Positions 11,410 to 22,280 of a DNA stretch of 64,000 nucleotides are shown here, piece by piece. Source of the DNA: Siphonodentalium dalli (lineage: Eukaryota; Mollusca; Scaphopoda; Gadilida; Siphonodentaliidae); the NCBI GenBank assembly GCA_032622095.1, contig CP136066.1, positions 193,928,816 to 193,992,815 on the forward strand. Reading direction: 5' to 3'. Under the pieces are notes generated by a model. It did not search any database. It was not told where the DNA came from and worked only from the letters and a program-made list of their open reading frames with translations. Position 1 is the stretch's first letter. Each line of letters begins with the position of its first letter. Position numbers and translations under genes: made by a program.

Positions 11410-12380
11410 CAGTGTTCGCGCTGTCGGTAGCCAAATTAGCCAATGGCTAATCTTTTTCGAATTTGGCTAATAAAAATTTCATTTGGCTAAACTTTTGGCT
11501 AAACTTTTTTTGACCCCAAATAGAGACTGGAAGCATGAATTTTTGGCAAGTGGGTTTTTAATTCTGTGATGTGAACGATCTAGTCCGAAAACATCGTATA
11601 CGTAAGTGGGAATATATCGCCGACTGTACAAAGGGAAACCCGATCGCGGACAGTACAAAGGGAAACCCGTCACTCTGCACGAAACAGCAAAAGGTCATAT
11701 CATTATTTTACATTTAATCCGCTAATCCCCCATTGTCTGTCTGGTCACTCACGGGGCTCCTGCACAATGCATGTTTATGATGACATTGTATTTATGACGG
11801 CCAAGGTTTATGAGCACCAGGTGTAAGACAATAGCTTAATCAGCCAAATGTGAATCACAACAGATATTTTGTGGCTATTTTTCGTCAATACCGATACATT
11901 TAAAATAATATGCATGCGTTTATGACAGATTGTAATTTGATAATGGCGTAACAATATTAAGTTATTAGTTTCCAGATGTCACTTAGATATTTTCGCAAGG
12001 ATAATTAATATTTAATGATTTAAAAGAAGAAAGTGAGGAAATGTCCGGTGGGGAAATGTCCGTATACCCAATCCCAGGTTACCCCCCCCCCCCCCCCCCC
12101 AAATCACTCTGTCACATAAAGATTAATAAATTTTTAATAAATGACATATATAAAAATATTTCTAGTTCATCAAAATTATTGTGTATTTTACCTGTGCCTG
12201 TTAGATTAGACGTTTTAGTCATTAATTGTGAACCGACCATAAAACGATGATTTAATTTGGCCATAGTTTTTTTTAATTTGGCCAAAATAAATTTGGCTAA
12301 AGATTTTTTCATTTGGCTAATAAAATTTTCATTTGGCTAAACTTTTGGCTAAATTTTTTTTCGGTCCAGCGCGAACACTG
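11410..12380 (-). mobile_element. Non-autonomous hAT-type MITE, copy 2 (inverted)
   Basis: A 971-bp element, reverse complement of the copy at 1639-2601. Ends are CAGTGTTCGCGCTG and CAGCGCGAACACTG with a perfect 8-bp target duplication CCGTATAT (11402-11409 and 12381-12388). The only length difference from copy 1 is the homopolymer (19 C here against 11 G), which accounts for all 8 bp. The translations of the two internal short frames are identical between copies, so both inserted recently from the same source. Confidence 0.94.
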
Positions 12381-13125
12381 CCGTATATTGATCATCAGAA
12401 AGCATGATTTGGAAAAGTAAACACGGAAGTGAGAACAAAACTCGGAAATGCCGAAGTGAAACGTCTGCTAAAATCCATTAATGTTGCGCGCGCATCACAA
12501 TTTGACCGATTCATTTCGCAATATAGTTAATTCCTGACGTCACGGAGTCCAATATGAGAAGTCATATTGTACAGTCGGAGTCCAATATGACTTTCGGGAG
12601 TCCAATATGACTTTTTCCATAACTATCACGTGGCGGCTTTTGCCCATTGGGAAATGGTGTTAGTTAAGGGATGGATAATAATATATATTTGTTCACTTCG
12701 ATATGTGTTTTTTGTGGAGATGCAATTGGAATCCGAATACCCCAAATTACCATGGTTACCATCTAGCCACGTCCCCGGTTATCGACCGCCATCCTTATGA
12801 TGTTGTGGACATTGACGATCGTGTGAAATAAGTAAAATGACCGCACATTTGATGTGACCTTTATATGTAGGCAACATTATTTGACATTATTTGTGGTTTT
12901 CAACATCTGTTTTTCGTTAACAGGAAGTAATTTGGACTTCATCCGCGCTGTCTTGCGTCTTGATAACAATCTCAAAAGGCGATCTAAATCCCATTGTAAC
13001 AATCGTTCCCAGATTTTTGGTAAAGCATACCAATTTCCAAGGCATGTTCAAGGCCAGTGCACGGATTGTGTTGTGTGTCGTGGTCAACACACGCTCAATG
13101 GCGATTTCCAGCTAATCTCATTTTT
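12381..13125. other. Intergenic, minor repeats
   Basis: Contains three copies of a short phrase GGAGTCCAATATGA (12545-12610) related to the foldback arms at 11136-11295. A long open frame begins at 12854 but is judged spurious (see rejected list). Confidence 0.45.
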
Positions 13126-13300
13126 AGAAGCAAATGTAATTTTTGAGAAAGTAGAAATTATTTTGGGATTGGGTGGGATTCGAACCCCGGCCCATGACGG
13201 CGAGTGCGCCTTGCGACTCAAAGTCCGACGTCAATACCACACGGCCACCGAAGCGACCCCAAAAAAAGGAAGCACAGTCTCAAAAATTACATTTGCTTTT
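13126..13300 (-). repeat. tRNA-derived SINE head or tRNA-like sequence, flanked by inverted repeat
   Basis: On the minus strand, 13260 to 13165 reads like a tRNA: an A-box-like TGGCCGTGTGG (13248-13238) and a perfect B box GGTTCGAATCC (about 13187-13177), with partly complementary ends (GGGGTCG near 13260, CAATCCC near 13165). At about 96 nt without a normal anticodon arm it is more likely a SINE head than a functional tRNA gene. It is enclosed by an inverted repeat, AGAAGCAAATGTAATTTTTG (13126-13148) and its complement (13277-13300), which is unusual for a SINE. Confidence 0.55.
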
Positions 13301-14047
13301 TTAAATAGGCGCCTTGTGTGTTGTATGGTCCAAGACATGTTCAAAGAGCAACGCTCGGCATGTTTCGGAGACGTAAATAGTACATGCTACTGTGCCATAT
13401 CTGCTATATATAATCCCATTGTGTCTGGTCAATTGTGCTCAGATCTTGCGAATAATACTTTACAAGTATACATCTCGTCTTCGACTCGAATAATTATGGT
13501 AAAGAACTACTCTTATGCTCTAACCCTAGTGATATTGCCACTCCCTACACTATATATTTATCCATTGGGAGTGGCATACGGGGTCTGGGCAAAATGTTGT
13601 GATACATGTAATCAGTGAGGTATATCCTGTGTGATCAATAGCTACGATCAAAATGTTGACACAATGTTATACTTTGAACTGAAATTTGTTCGTAAAAAGA
13701 TTATCCATTCTCAGAGAAAAGTTACTTGTAAAATTTATCACACATTCCACGTGCGTCTGTTTATAAACGTAGCTGGAATTTCCACATTCTGCTCGACTCT
13801 TGGGAATTCCCCATAGGCGTGACGGCCAAGTTTATAAACAAAGCGATCACACGAGACAGTTTTAACCAATCCGATGTTGCATCGACTGTATAAATTGAGC
13901 GCTTTCAACGCGTACACAATAACAATCCCATGTTATTGATTTAATCAAAGCGGCCACGTGATTGTGTTTATATTTTTAAAAGATGCAATAATTAACATAC
14001 TGGACACTGATTGCAAAACATTTTATGACACAGATGTATATGTGGCT
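13301..14047. other. No gene recognised
   Basis: Intergenic DNA with short frames only. A small inverted pair (cactccctacac / gggagtggc) occurs near 13540-13575. Nothing else is supported. Confidence 0.45.
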
Positions 14048-14562
14048 AAACTTAAAGGCACGGGCGGCGTTCGTTGCAGAAATATTCATATTTGTTCAAA
14101 TCGCCGTCAACAGTATAGGAATATTAAAATATATATAGTTTTGTTCATATGCCAATAATAATCAGCGCGTAAATAGTATATTGTCGTCAATACGTACGAT
14201 GGTGTACATAAACAAGAGCCTGCTCGTGTTACATGAGTTTTGCGTCTGTTTACATAACACAGCGCAATCCTATTGGGTAATCACACACAAATGATATAAA
14301 CGCTCTTTAGTATTTCCATATCAGGAAAACAGTAACAAATAACGCTCTTTATGTTTACCATATCCGGATCTAAACAAAAGCCAGGTTCTGTAACGTTTTT
14401 TGCTTTTGTTTACATAACAAAGGAAAAACATTTGACAATAACATACTGTTTATACCATATTTCTGATTGGTATAAGAACAAAGTCTGTCTATATTTTACT
14501 ATTCTTTCTGTTTATGGCGGTTTTTGACGGAGGTGAATATTTTAACAGCATACCCGACGTTT
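14048..14562 (+). repeat. Dispersed ~500-bp repeat, copy 1
   Basis: Begins 'cttaaaggcacgggcggcg' and ends 'ggcggtttttgacggaggtg'. It matches 28114-28613 and 47382-47817 over most of its length at high similarity, in the same orientation. It contains two AACGCTCTTTA motifs and 'tttgtttacataacaaagg'. No target duplication, terminal repeat or coding frame was found, so its class is unknown. Confidence 0.75.
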
Positions 14563-14756
14563 ATGTAGTTGAGTAAAATATTAAATGTAAATGATTATTA
14601 CAGGGGGTGACTCAACCCCATTGAATGTAAGTGAGAGTATATGGGGTTGTGAATTAACTAGCTCTAACCCTTAATTAACGGTTATCTTTCTTTTTCAAAA
14701 ATTTCCAGTGTGGGTGTTTTTAAATCTATATATGTTGTTTGTATGTATTGCGCTCG

Positions 14757-17700
14757 TCGTTTTAATAGCCACAGGAATAGCCACAGTAATAGCCACAGTA
14801 ATAGCCACAGTAATAGCCACAGCACAGTAATAGCCACATTAATAGCCACATTAATAACCACAGTAATAGCCACACAGTAATAGCCACAGAAATAGCCACA
14901 GTAATAGTCACACAGTAATAGCCACAATAATAGCCACAGTAATAACCACATGAATAGCCACACAGTAATAGCCACACAGTAATATCTACAGTAATAGCCA
15001 CAATAATAGCCACATTAATAGCCACAGTAATAACCACATTAATAGCCACACAGTAATAGCCACACAGTAATAGCCACAGTAATAGCCACACAGTAATAGC
15101 CACAGTAATAGCCACACAGTAATAGCCACAGTAATAGCCACACAGTAATAGCCACACAGTAATAGCCACACAGTAATAGCCACAGTAATAGCCACAGTAA
15201 TAGCCACAGTAATAGCCACACAGTAATAGCCACACAGTAATAGCCACAGTAATAGCCACATGAATAGCCACAGTAATAGCCACAGTAATAGCCACACAGT
15301 AATAGCCACAGTAACAGCCACACAGTAATAGCCAAAATAATAGCCACAGTAATAGCCACATAGTAATAGCCGCATCAATAACCACAGAATAGCCACAGTA
15401 ATAGCCACAGTAATAGCCACAGTAATAGCAACACATTAATAGCCACAGTACTAGTCACAGTAATAGCCACACAGTAATAGCCACGGTAATATTCACAGTA
15501 ATAGCCACATCAATAGCCACAGTAACAGCCACACAGTAATAGCCACATTAATAGCCACAGTAACAGCCACACAGTAATAGCCACAGTGATATATACAGTA
15601 ATAGCCACAGTAATAGCCACATTAATAGCCACAGTAATAACCACATTAATAGCCACACAGTAATAGCCACACAGTAATAGCCACAATAATAGCCACAGTA
15701 ATAGCCACACAATAGCCACAGTAATAGCCACACATTAATAGCCACAGTAATAGTCACAGTAATAGCCACACAGTAATAGCCACAGTAATATTCACAGTAA
15801 TAGCCACATTAATAGCCACAGTAACAGCCACACAATAATAGCCACATTAATAGCCACAGTAATAGCCACACAGTAATAGCCACAGTAATATATACAGTAA
15901 TAGCCACAGTAATAGCCACATTAATAGCCACAGTAATAACCACATTAATAGCCACACAGTAATAGCCACATTAATAGCCACACAGTAATAGCCACAGTAA
16001 TAGCCACAGTAATAGCCACAGTATTAGCCACACAGTAATAGCCACAGTGCTACAGTAATAGCCACAGTAATAGTCACAGTAATAGCCACACAGTAATAAG
16101 CCACAGTGTCTTAGTAATAGCCACACAGTAATAAGCCACAGTGTCTTAGTAATAGCTACAGTAATAGCCACAGTAATAGCTACAGTAATAGCCACAGTAA
16201 CAGCCACAGTAATAGCCACGGCAATACCCATAGTGCCACATAAATAGCCACAGTAATAGGCACAGTAATAGCCACATTGCCACAGTAATAGCCACAGTAA
16301 TAGCCACAGCAATAGCAACAGTGCCACAGTTAATAGCCACAGTAATAGCCACAGTAATAGCCACAGTGCCATATAAATAGCCACAGTGATAGCCACAGTA
16401 ATAGCCACAGTACCACAGTAATAGCCACAGTAATAGCCACAGAAATAGCAACAGTGCCACACAATAGCCACAGTAATAGACACAGTGCCACAGTAGCAGC
16501 CACAGTGCCGCAGTAATAGCCACAGTAATAGCCACAGTAACAGCCACAGTGCCACAGTAATAGCCACAGTAATAGCCACAGTAACAGCCACAGTGCCACA
16601 GTAATAGCCACATTAATAGCCACAGTAATATCAACAGTGCCACAGTTAATAGCCACAGTAATAGCCACAGTAATAGCCACAGTAATAGCCACAGTAACAG
16701 CCACAGTGCCACAGTAATAGCCACATTAATAGCCACATTAATAGCCACAGTAATAGCAACAGTGCCACTGTTAATAGCCACAGTAAAAATAGCCACAGTA
16801 ATAGCCACAGTAATAGCCACAGTAACAGCCACATTAATAGCCACAGTAATAGCCACAGTAACAGCCACAGTGCCACAGTAATGGCCACAGTAATAGCAAC
16901 AGTGCCACAGTAATAGCCACAGCAATAGCCACAGTGCCACAGTAACAGCCACAGTGCCATAGTAATAGCCACAGTAATAGCCACAGTAACAGCCACAGTG
17001 CCACAGTAATAGCCACAGTAATAGCCACAGTAATAGCCACAGTAACAGCCACAGTGCCACAGTAATAGCCACATTAATAGCCACAGTAATAGCAACAGTG
17101 CCACAGTTAATAGCCACAGTAATAGCCACATTAATAGCCACAGTAATAGCCACAGTAACAGCCACAGTGCCACAGTAATAGCCACATTAATAGCCACAGT
17201 AATAGCCACAGTGCCACAGTTAATAGCCACATTAATAGCCACATTAATAGCCACAGTAATAACCACATTAATAGCCACACAGTAATAGCCACACAGTAAT
17301 AGCCACAGTAATAGCCACAGTAATAGCCACAGTAATATCCACACAATAGCCACAGTAATAGCCACACATTAATAGCCACAGTAATAGTCACAGTAATAGC
17401 CACACAGTAATAGCCACAGTAATATTCACAGTAATAGCCACAGTAATAGCCACAATAATAGCCACAGTAACAGCCACACAGTAATAGCCACATTAATAGC
17501 CACAGTAATAGCCACACAGTAATAGCCACAGTAATATATACAGTAACAGCCACACAGTAATAGCAACAGTGCCACAGTTAATAGCCACAGTAATAGCCAC
17601 AGTAATAACCACAGTGCCACATAAATAGCCACAGTGATAGCCACAGTAATAGCCACAGTACCACAGTAATAGCCACAGTAATAGCCACAGTAATAGCAAC

Positions 17701-18390
17701 AGTGCCACAGTTATAGCCACAGTAATAGCCACAGTGCCACAGTAACAGCCACAGTGCCACAGTAATAGCCACTGTAACAGCCACAGTGCCACAGTAATAG
17801 CCACATTAATAGCCACAGTAATAGCAACAGTGCCACAGTAATAGCCACAGTAATAGCCACAGTGCCACAGTAACAGCCACAGTGCCACAGTAATAGCCAC
17901 AGTAATAGCCACAGTAACAGCCACAGTAATAGCCACAGTAATAGCCACAGTAACAGCCACAGTGCCACAGTAATAGCCACATTAATAGCCACAGTAATAG
18001 CAACAGTGCCACAGTTAATAGCCACAGTAATAGCCACAGTAACAGCCACAGTGCCACATTAATAGCCACATTAATAGCCACAGTAACAGCCACAGTGCCA
18101 CAGTAATAGCCACAGTAATAGCCACAGTAATAGCCAAAGTAATAGCCACAGTGTAACAGTAATAGCCACAGTAAGAGTCACAGTAATAGCAACAGTAATA
18201 GCCACAGTAAGAGCCAGAGTGTCACAGTAATAGCCACAGTAATAGCCACAGTGCCCCAGTAAGAGCCAGAGTGTCACAATAATAGCCACAGTCATAGCCA
18301 CAGTGCCACAGTAATAGCCACAGTGCCACAGTAATAGCCACAGTGCCACAGTAATAGCAACAGTAATAGCCACAGTAATAGTAAGAAAGA
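14757..18390. repeat. 3.6-kb dodecamer minisatellite (CACAGTAATAGC)n with higher-order structure
   Basis: Tandem 12-bp units CACAGTAATAGC with variants CACATTAATAGC, a 14-bp form with an extra CA, and (after about 16040) inserts reading AACAGTGCCACAG. Higher-order organisation is visible. Marker variants 'tatatacag' at about 15587 and 15884 are 297 bp apart. A block of about 200 bp at 15625-15830 recurs at about 17246-17480. A composite block ending in cagtgccacagttaatagcc recurs at 16640, 17100, 18010 and elsewhere. Because 12 is a multiple of 3 and the unit has no stop on the minus strand, long repetitive frames appear there, but they are by-products. The array lies between the two receptor paralogues. 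Confidence 0.95.
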
Positions 18391-18905
18391 AGATCATTGA
18401 TTTCTCATATGCGAGTTGTGGAGGTGCATTTAGTCTGTGGTCGTGGGCGGTTATATCGGCGCATGAGCCATTAAATACACACAATGTGATGGGAACCTTT
18501 TACCACTTAATGCTTTACCATTATGGGTAATGATTTATGATGGGCTGAAGATGGATCGACAATAATAATCCCCTCTGAAAAGTCGTGCAGTTAGAGAATA
18601 GCAATCAATATATGCAACAATATTTGCAAATTACATGTATAAATAACGGTATACCATTATAAAAATGCATTAAGTCTCTGCAATTTTAACAGTTGAATGC
18701 TTATGCGCCCTCCCTATGAACCAGCAGTTACATGTAAGTGACGTGCGCTTCACTTGTGTTCTGACAGTCTGCGAAGTGTCACGCGAAAGGTGTGGTGCTC
18801 CTCTGGTCACCAATCTCTATATATAGGGGAGTGTCTTTCTCAACTAGCTTCTGTGCGAATACATGTATAAGTGCATGACCAGATTGCGTACTATATATAG
18901 AGACA
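18391..18905. promoter_or_regulatory. Upstream region of receptor B
   Basis: 515 bp between the minisatellite and the start codon. It contains a TATA-like TATATATAG at 18818-18826 (about 80 nt before the ATG) and a second at 18892-18900, too close to the ATG to be a normal TATA box. TGACAGTC near 18764 resembles the sequence upstream of receptor A. Confidence 0.4.
18818..18826 (+). promoter_or_regulatory. Candidate TATA box of receptor B
   Basis: TATATATAGG in a GC-richer context. Transcription starting about 30 nt downstream would give a 5' UTR of roughly 55 nt. Inferred from sequence only. Confidence 0.35.
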
Positions 18906-20120
18906 ATGTTCATACAGAGTTCCCATGTGTTCGTTTGTCTTTTGGTTTGCGCAAATTTAAGTTCGGCGTCAGACACAGGCATGGTAAAACAATTGTATGA
19001 CAACATAACAGAGAACTACTCACCAAGCATTCGACCTGTGCAATTTGGGAATGAGACGATACACGTCGATGTTGTATTCAACCTACTCACAATCTCGAAA
19101 TTGGACGATATTACTCAGGCAATGTGGTCAAGTGCATTTATGTTCGTAACTTGGATTGACGAGCTACTGACGTGGGACCCGGAATATTTCAACGGAATAT
19201 CTGACATCAACATCCCAGGCAACGAGGTATGGAAACCACATCTGATTCTTACGAATAGTCTCGAAGAATCACCAGACTTTTCTCGGGGGGTTCTACCCGT
19301 GAATGTTAGGAACACTGGCAGTATCCTCTGGGTTCCATCCGTGGCGTTTAAAAGCAAATGCCGTATCGACGTGACGTCATTTCCGTTTGACGAACATCAA
19401 TGCGAATTGTTGATAACTCTCTGGATGGAAAGACCGAAACAGGTTACGCTCAGAAACATTAAAATGGACATGAACTTTTCCGATTCGGGGGATATTTGGA
19501 ACCTTACTAAGTGGAATATTACTAAGGGACAATGGAGCAACGGTATTCAGTACATTACTGTTTCACTGAGAGTTGCGAGGCTGTCAAGGTTTTTGGAGGT
19601 AACATTAATAGCACCGGTAATTCTACTCAACATACTGAATGTCGGTGTTTTTATGATACCACCGGATTCTGGAGAGAAAGTAACCTTCGCTGTCACAGCA
19701 TGGCTTACTTTCGCAGTTTTCATGAGTTTTATATCTGGTTACCTACCAGCAGGTGGCAGAACTGTTTGTAACCTTTCAATGTATCTTCTCGTTATGTTGA
19801 TACAAAGTTCGGTTGTTGTCGTGGCAGCAATTTTGACAATTTACGTTCATCACCTGGTTGGTCAAATTCCCCGCTGTTTGAATGGAGTAATGTGTTGTTC
19901 GAGAATGTTTCACGGGAGATGTTCTGCTAATGGAGATAATTCAGAGCTGACACCAGAGCAAGATGTAAACACACCCAAGAACGATAACTTTAAAATGCAC
20001 ACACATTCATGGAAGGAGGTCAGTTCAAGACTGGACACATTGTTCTTCTTGCTAATACTCGGGACTTCTATTTTGCTTAATGTCAAATACAATCCAATGT
20101 ATGCATTCCATTTACATTGA
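18906..20120 (+). CDS. Cys-loop ligand-gated ion channel, nicotinic receptor-like subunit (receptor B)
   Basis: 404 aa in one exon. A signal peptide (about 1-21) is followed by the ligand-binding domain (about 22-225), Cys-loop C152-C166 with 13 residues between and FPFD at 159-162, M1 (about 228-251), M2 (258-279), M3 (291-315), a short loop and M4 (377-395). The M2 border GEK gives Glu257 at -1', Thr260 at 2', Thr264 at 6' and Leu267 at 9', so a cation-selective pore is predicted. Sequons are at N33, N49, N190, N199 and N204. Loop A reads WKPH, again without the usual Asp and Tyr, and there is no vicinal Cys pair in loop C. Unlike receptor A it keeps a Trp (W173) in the loop B region. It is a tandem paralogue of 8764-10011, nearly identical through M1-M3 and more diverged in the ligand-binding and M3-M4 regions. 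It probably forms or joins a pentameric membrane channel; the ligand is unknown. Confidence 0.93.
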   Translation: MFIQSSHVFVCLLVCANLSSASDTGMVKQLYDNITENYSPSIRPVQFGNETIHVDVVFNLLTISKLDDITQAMWSSAFMFVTWIDELLTWDPEYFNGISDINIPGNEVWKPHLILTNSLEESPDFSRGVLPVNVRNTGSILWVPSVAFKSKCRIDVTSFPFDEHQCELLITLWMERPKQVTLRNIKMDMNFSDSGDIWNLTKWNITKGQWSNGIQYITVSLRVARLSRFLEVTLIAPVILLNILNVGVFMIPPDSGEKVTFAVTAWLTFAVFMSFISGYLPAGGRTVCNLSMYLLVMLIQSSVVVVAAILTIYVHHLVGQIPRCLNGVMCCSRMFHGRCSANGDNSELTPEQDVNTPKNDNFKMHTHSWKEVSSRLDTLFFLLILGTSILLNVKYNPMYAFHLH

Positions 20121-20279
20121 CAGGCGTTGGTACACATGATTGATATAAGCCAGGCTCTGATACAGGTTGGTTCACCGAATAGTGGAGAGAGCGATTTGCT
20201 GTGGCACAGAAGCTTGACACATGTAGAATATTTACAAAAATAAGCAAGGTCCGCGCTGGACCGAAATTTATTTTTGCCC

Positions 20280-20285
20280 AATAAA
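20280..20285 (+). terminator. Candidate poly(A) signal of receptor B, inside the transposon
   Basis: The first AATAAA after the receptor B stop lies 160 nt downstream, 35 bp inside the hAT-type element. If it is used, the 3' end of the mRNA is supplied by the transposon. No earlier AATAAA is seen. Confidence 0.4.
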
Positions 20286-20347
20286 TTGCCAAATGAAAAT
20301 ATTTTTTGCCAAATTATTTTCGAAGTTGCCAAATGCTATCCCTGATA

Positions 20348-21765
20348 GGGGTAGGGTTCTCTATTCCGAAGGTTCATTATTCCGAAGGTTCGCTATTCCG
20401 AAGATTCATTATTCCGAAGGTTCGCTATTCCGAAGGTTCGCTATTCCGAAGGTTCGCTATTCCGACGTTTTCTATTCTGGGCGTATACTTAACCAGAAAT
20501 GAATCAAAATTTGCACCCCCCCCCCACAAAAACCACACGAGGAATGAAAAATACCTTCGCTAGTATTCACATATAGTACAATTATACACCCCATTCTAAT
20601 TCCCAAATTGTCCCAGATGTCGGTTATTAATAGCAAGAAGACAGTATCAGTTTATCATTTATTATGGAAATTTGAAAAAACGATGACTGCGTGACTGAAA
20701 TAAACTACATGTAAGAGATACAGTCTGTCCGAACTGGCAATCTGTACTTGAAAGAAACATCAACATTAAAGGCCCAGGCCTTTCGAACCCCAAATCACAT
20801 ATCTATAATATAAGTCATATTACACACCATTTGAAATAGGAAGCTCTCATTGTATTATCAACTTATCCGGTGTAATAAACTGTAAACATGTTGTTTTTTG
20901 TGAGTTACCGACGTGTTTTTGTGCTTAAGTTTCATCTGTTTTTTTTTGCTCAAAGTGTATTATTTTCAATGGAGGGGAATAACTATATTTTAAAGATAGA
21001 GTTATTCCCCTTTCATTGAAAATACATTTTTAGTTTGAATTCTGTTGCGCTCTGGGAGCCATGACGGGGGAATCTTGGGAATTATTTCAGCTGTTTTCTA
21101 TTTCCGAGACACAGACGTTTCAAATGGTGACGAATTACAGTATTTTAATCAAATGGTATGGCATAGATTGTTATTAAAACCGTATATCATGGCACTATCA
21201 AAAATAATAGGTGAATCGGAAATTAAGTGAGCATTAAAGTTAATACAAAGTCACAATTGCAGTTACGTTCATCTCATATATCCGTCTATTAGCGATATTC
21301 TGCTATGCAGTATGTTATGGCGCTCCAGTATTCATTGAGCGTTATAGCCCCACTGTTATAATCCGCCTTTAGCTGGCGTATTCTTATTATTGAGATATAA
21401 CGTCATACGCAATGACATTAAATCGTATAGAAACATAGCAATTGTGTGGTCTGCTTGATGTGTATATGTATTGAGGAATAACGTGATACGTAATGACATT
21501 AAATCCCAAGGAAACCCGCGAAACAAACAAAATCACATTTAATGTTTTATTGTTTTATGTTATTTCTTTCATAAAAGGAGTTTTCGTGATAAAGAACCCT
21601 CTCAATACTTTAGAATATAGAATTAACCTATAAAATAACAAAAACCTTCGGAATAGCGAACCTTCGGAATAGTGAACCTTCGGAATAGCGAACATTCGGA
21701 ATAGTGAACCTTCGGAATAGTGAACCTTCGGAATAGCGAACCTTCGGAATAGAGACATGTTCCCC
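20348..21765. mobile_element. Nested element with inverted tandem-array ends
   Basis: A perfect 6-bp duplication CTGATA (20342-20347 and 21766-21771) flanks ends GGGGTAGGGTTCTCTATTCC and the inverse of GGGGAACATGTCTCTATTCC. Immediately inside each end is a short tandem array of a 16-bp unit TTCCGAAGGTTCGCTA (about 20363-20470, and inverted at 21646-21751). An internal hairpin lies at 20962-21023. No transposase is visible. This architecture marks a non-autonomous element of unassigned superfamily inserted in the hAT-type copy 3. Confidence 0.78.
20962..21023. repeat. Internal hairpin of nested element
   Basis: TTTTCAATGGAGGGGAATAAC pairs with GTTATTCCCCTTTCATTGAAAA across a short A/T loop. 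The phrase 'agagttattccccttccattga' recurs singly at 26187, so the hairpin belongs to a wider family. Confidence 0.65.
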
Positions 21766-22280
21766 CTGATAGTACTATTTTCTGCAACCACAATTGAGTC
21801 TCATATTTCGATACTCGTGGTTTGAACGACTTTTGACATCGATAGGAAAGCAGTTGGTTAATAATTACACTCGCATCTCTAGTGTGGTGTATCATATAAC
21901 AATAAACTAATCACCGAACAATAAAATGGTCGAAGGGTTGCTTCATCAGAAGGGCACATCACAAGAGGATTATAGCTATGTAAACACAACCACCACACTA
22001 AATATGGTTAATCCCTCCACCCATCGTTACTAATAGCTATCAGATTAACTGCATCTTAATAGAGGTGTTAACTTTTCCTACACCATATAAAACACCACTA
22101 ATATAATTATATTTTAAGAGTTTCCTGAAAAGAATGGTATGATTGACCAATATTGTTCAACTTTCTTGATGAATTCTGAATAAGTGACTTGCTAAAACGT
22201 TTGCCAATTGAAAATATATTTTGCAAAATGTGAATATTTTTTGCCATTGGCAAATTTGGCTAGTGGCAGCGCGAACACTG

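Larger units (their letters stand above)
20245..22280 (+). mobile_element. hAT-type MITE, copy 3, with nested insertion
   Basis: The left end CAAGGTCCGCGCTGG and right end CAGCGCGAACACTG belong to the same family as 1639-2601. Subterminal TTGCCAAA motifs replace TTAGCCAAA. Flanks AAAATAAG (20237-20244) and AAAACTAG (22281-22288) agree at 6 of 8 positions, consistent with an old 8-bp duplication. Its length of 2036 bp is explained by a nested 1418-bp element (20348-21765); without it the element would be about 612 bp. It begins only 124 bp after the receptor B stop codon. Confidence 0.82.

Noticed and set aside
1707-12312. Peptides of 66 and 64 codons that are identical in two places (near 1707/2338 and 11479/12112)
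   Set aside because: The identity comes from two nearly identical recent transposon copies, not from selection on protein. No domain is recognisable.
12854-13618. A 254-codon + strand frame
   Set aside because: It runs through the antisense of a tRNA-like SINE (giving the familiar GIRTPAHDGE-type peptide) and its flanking inverted repeat. No coherent domain was seen.
14682-18484. Many minus-strand frames of up to 339 codons with Leu/Trp, Cys/Gly/Tyr or Ala-Ile-Thr-Val repeats
   Set aside because: They are translations of the 12-bp minisatellite, open in all frames because the unit length is a multiple of 3 and lacks stops. No start context, domain or non-repeat sequence supports a gene.
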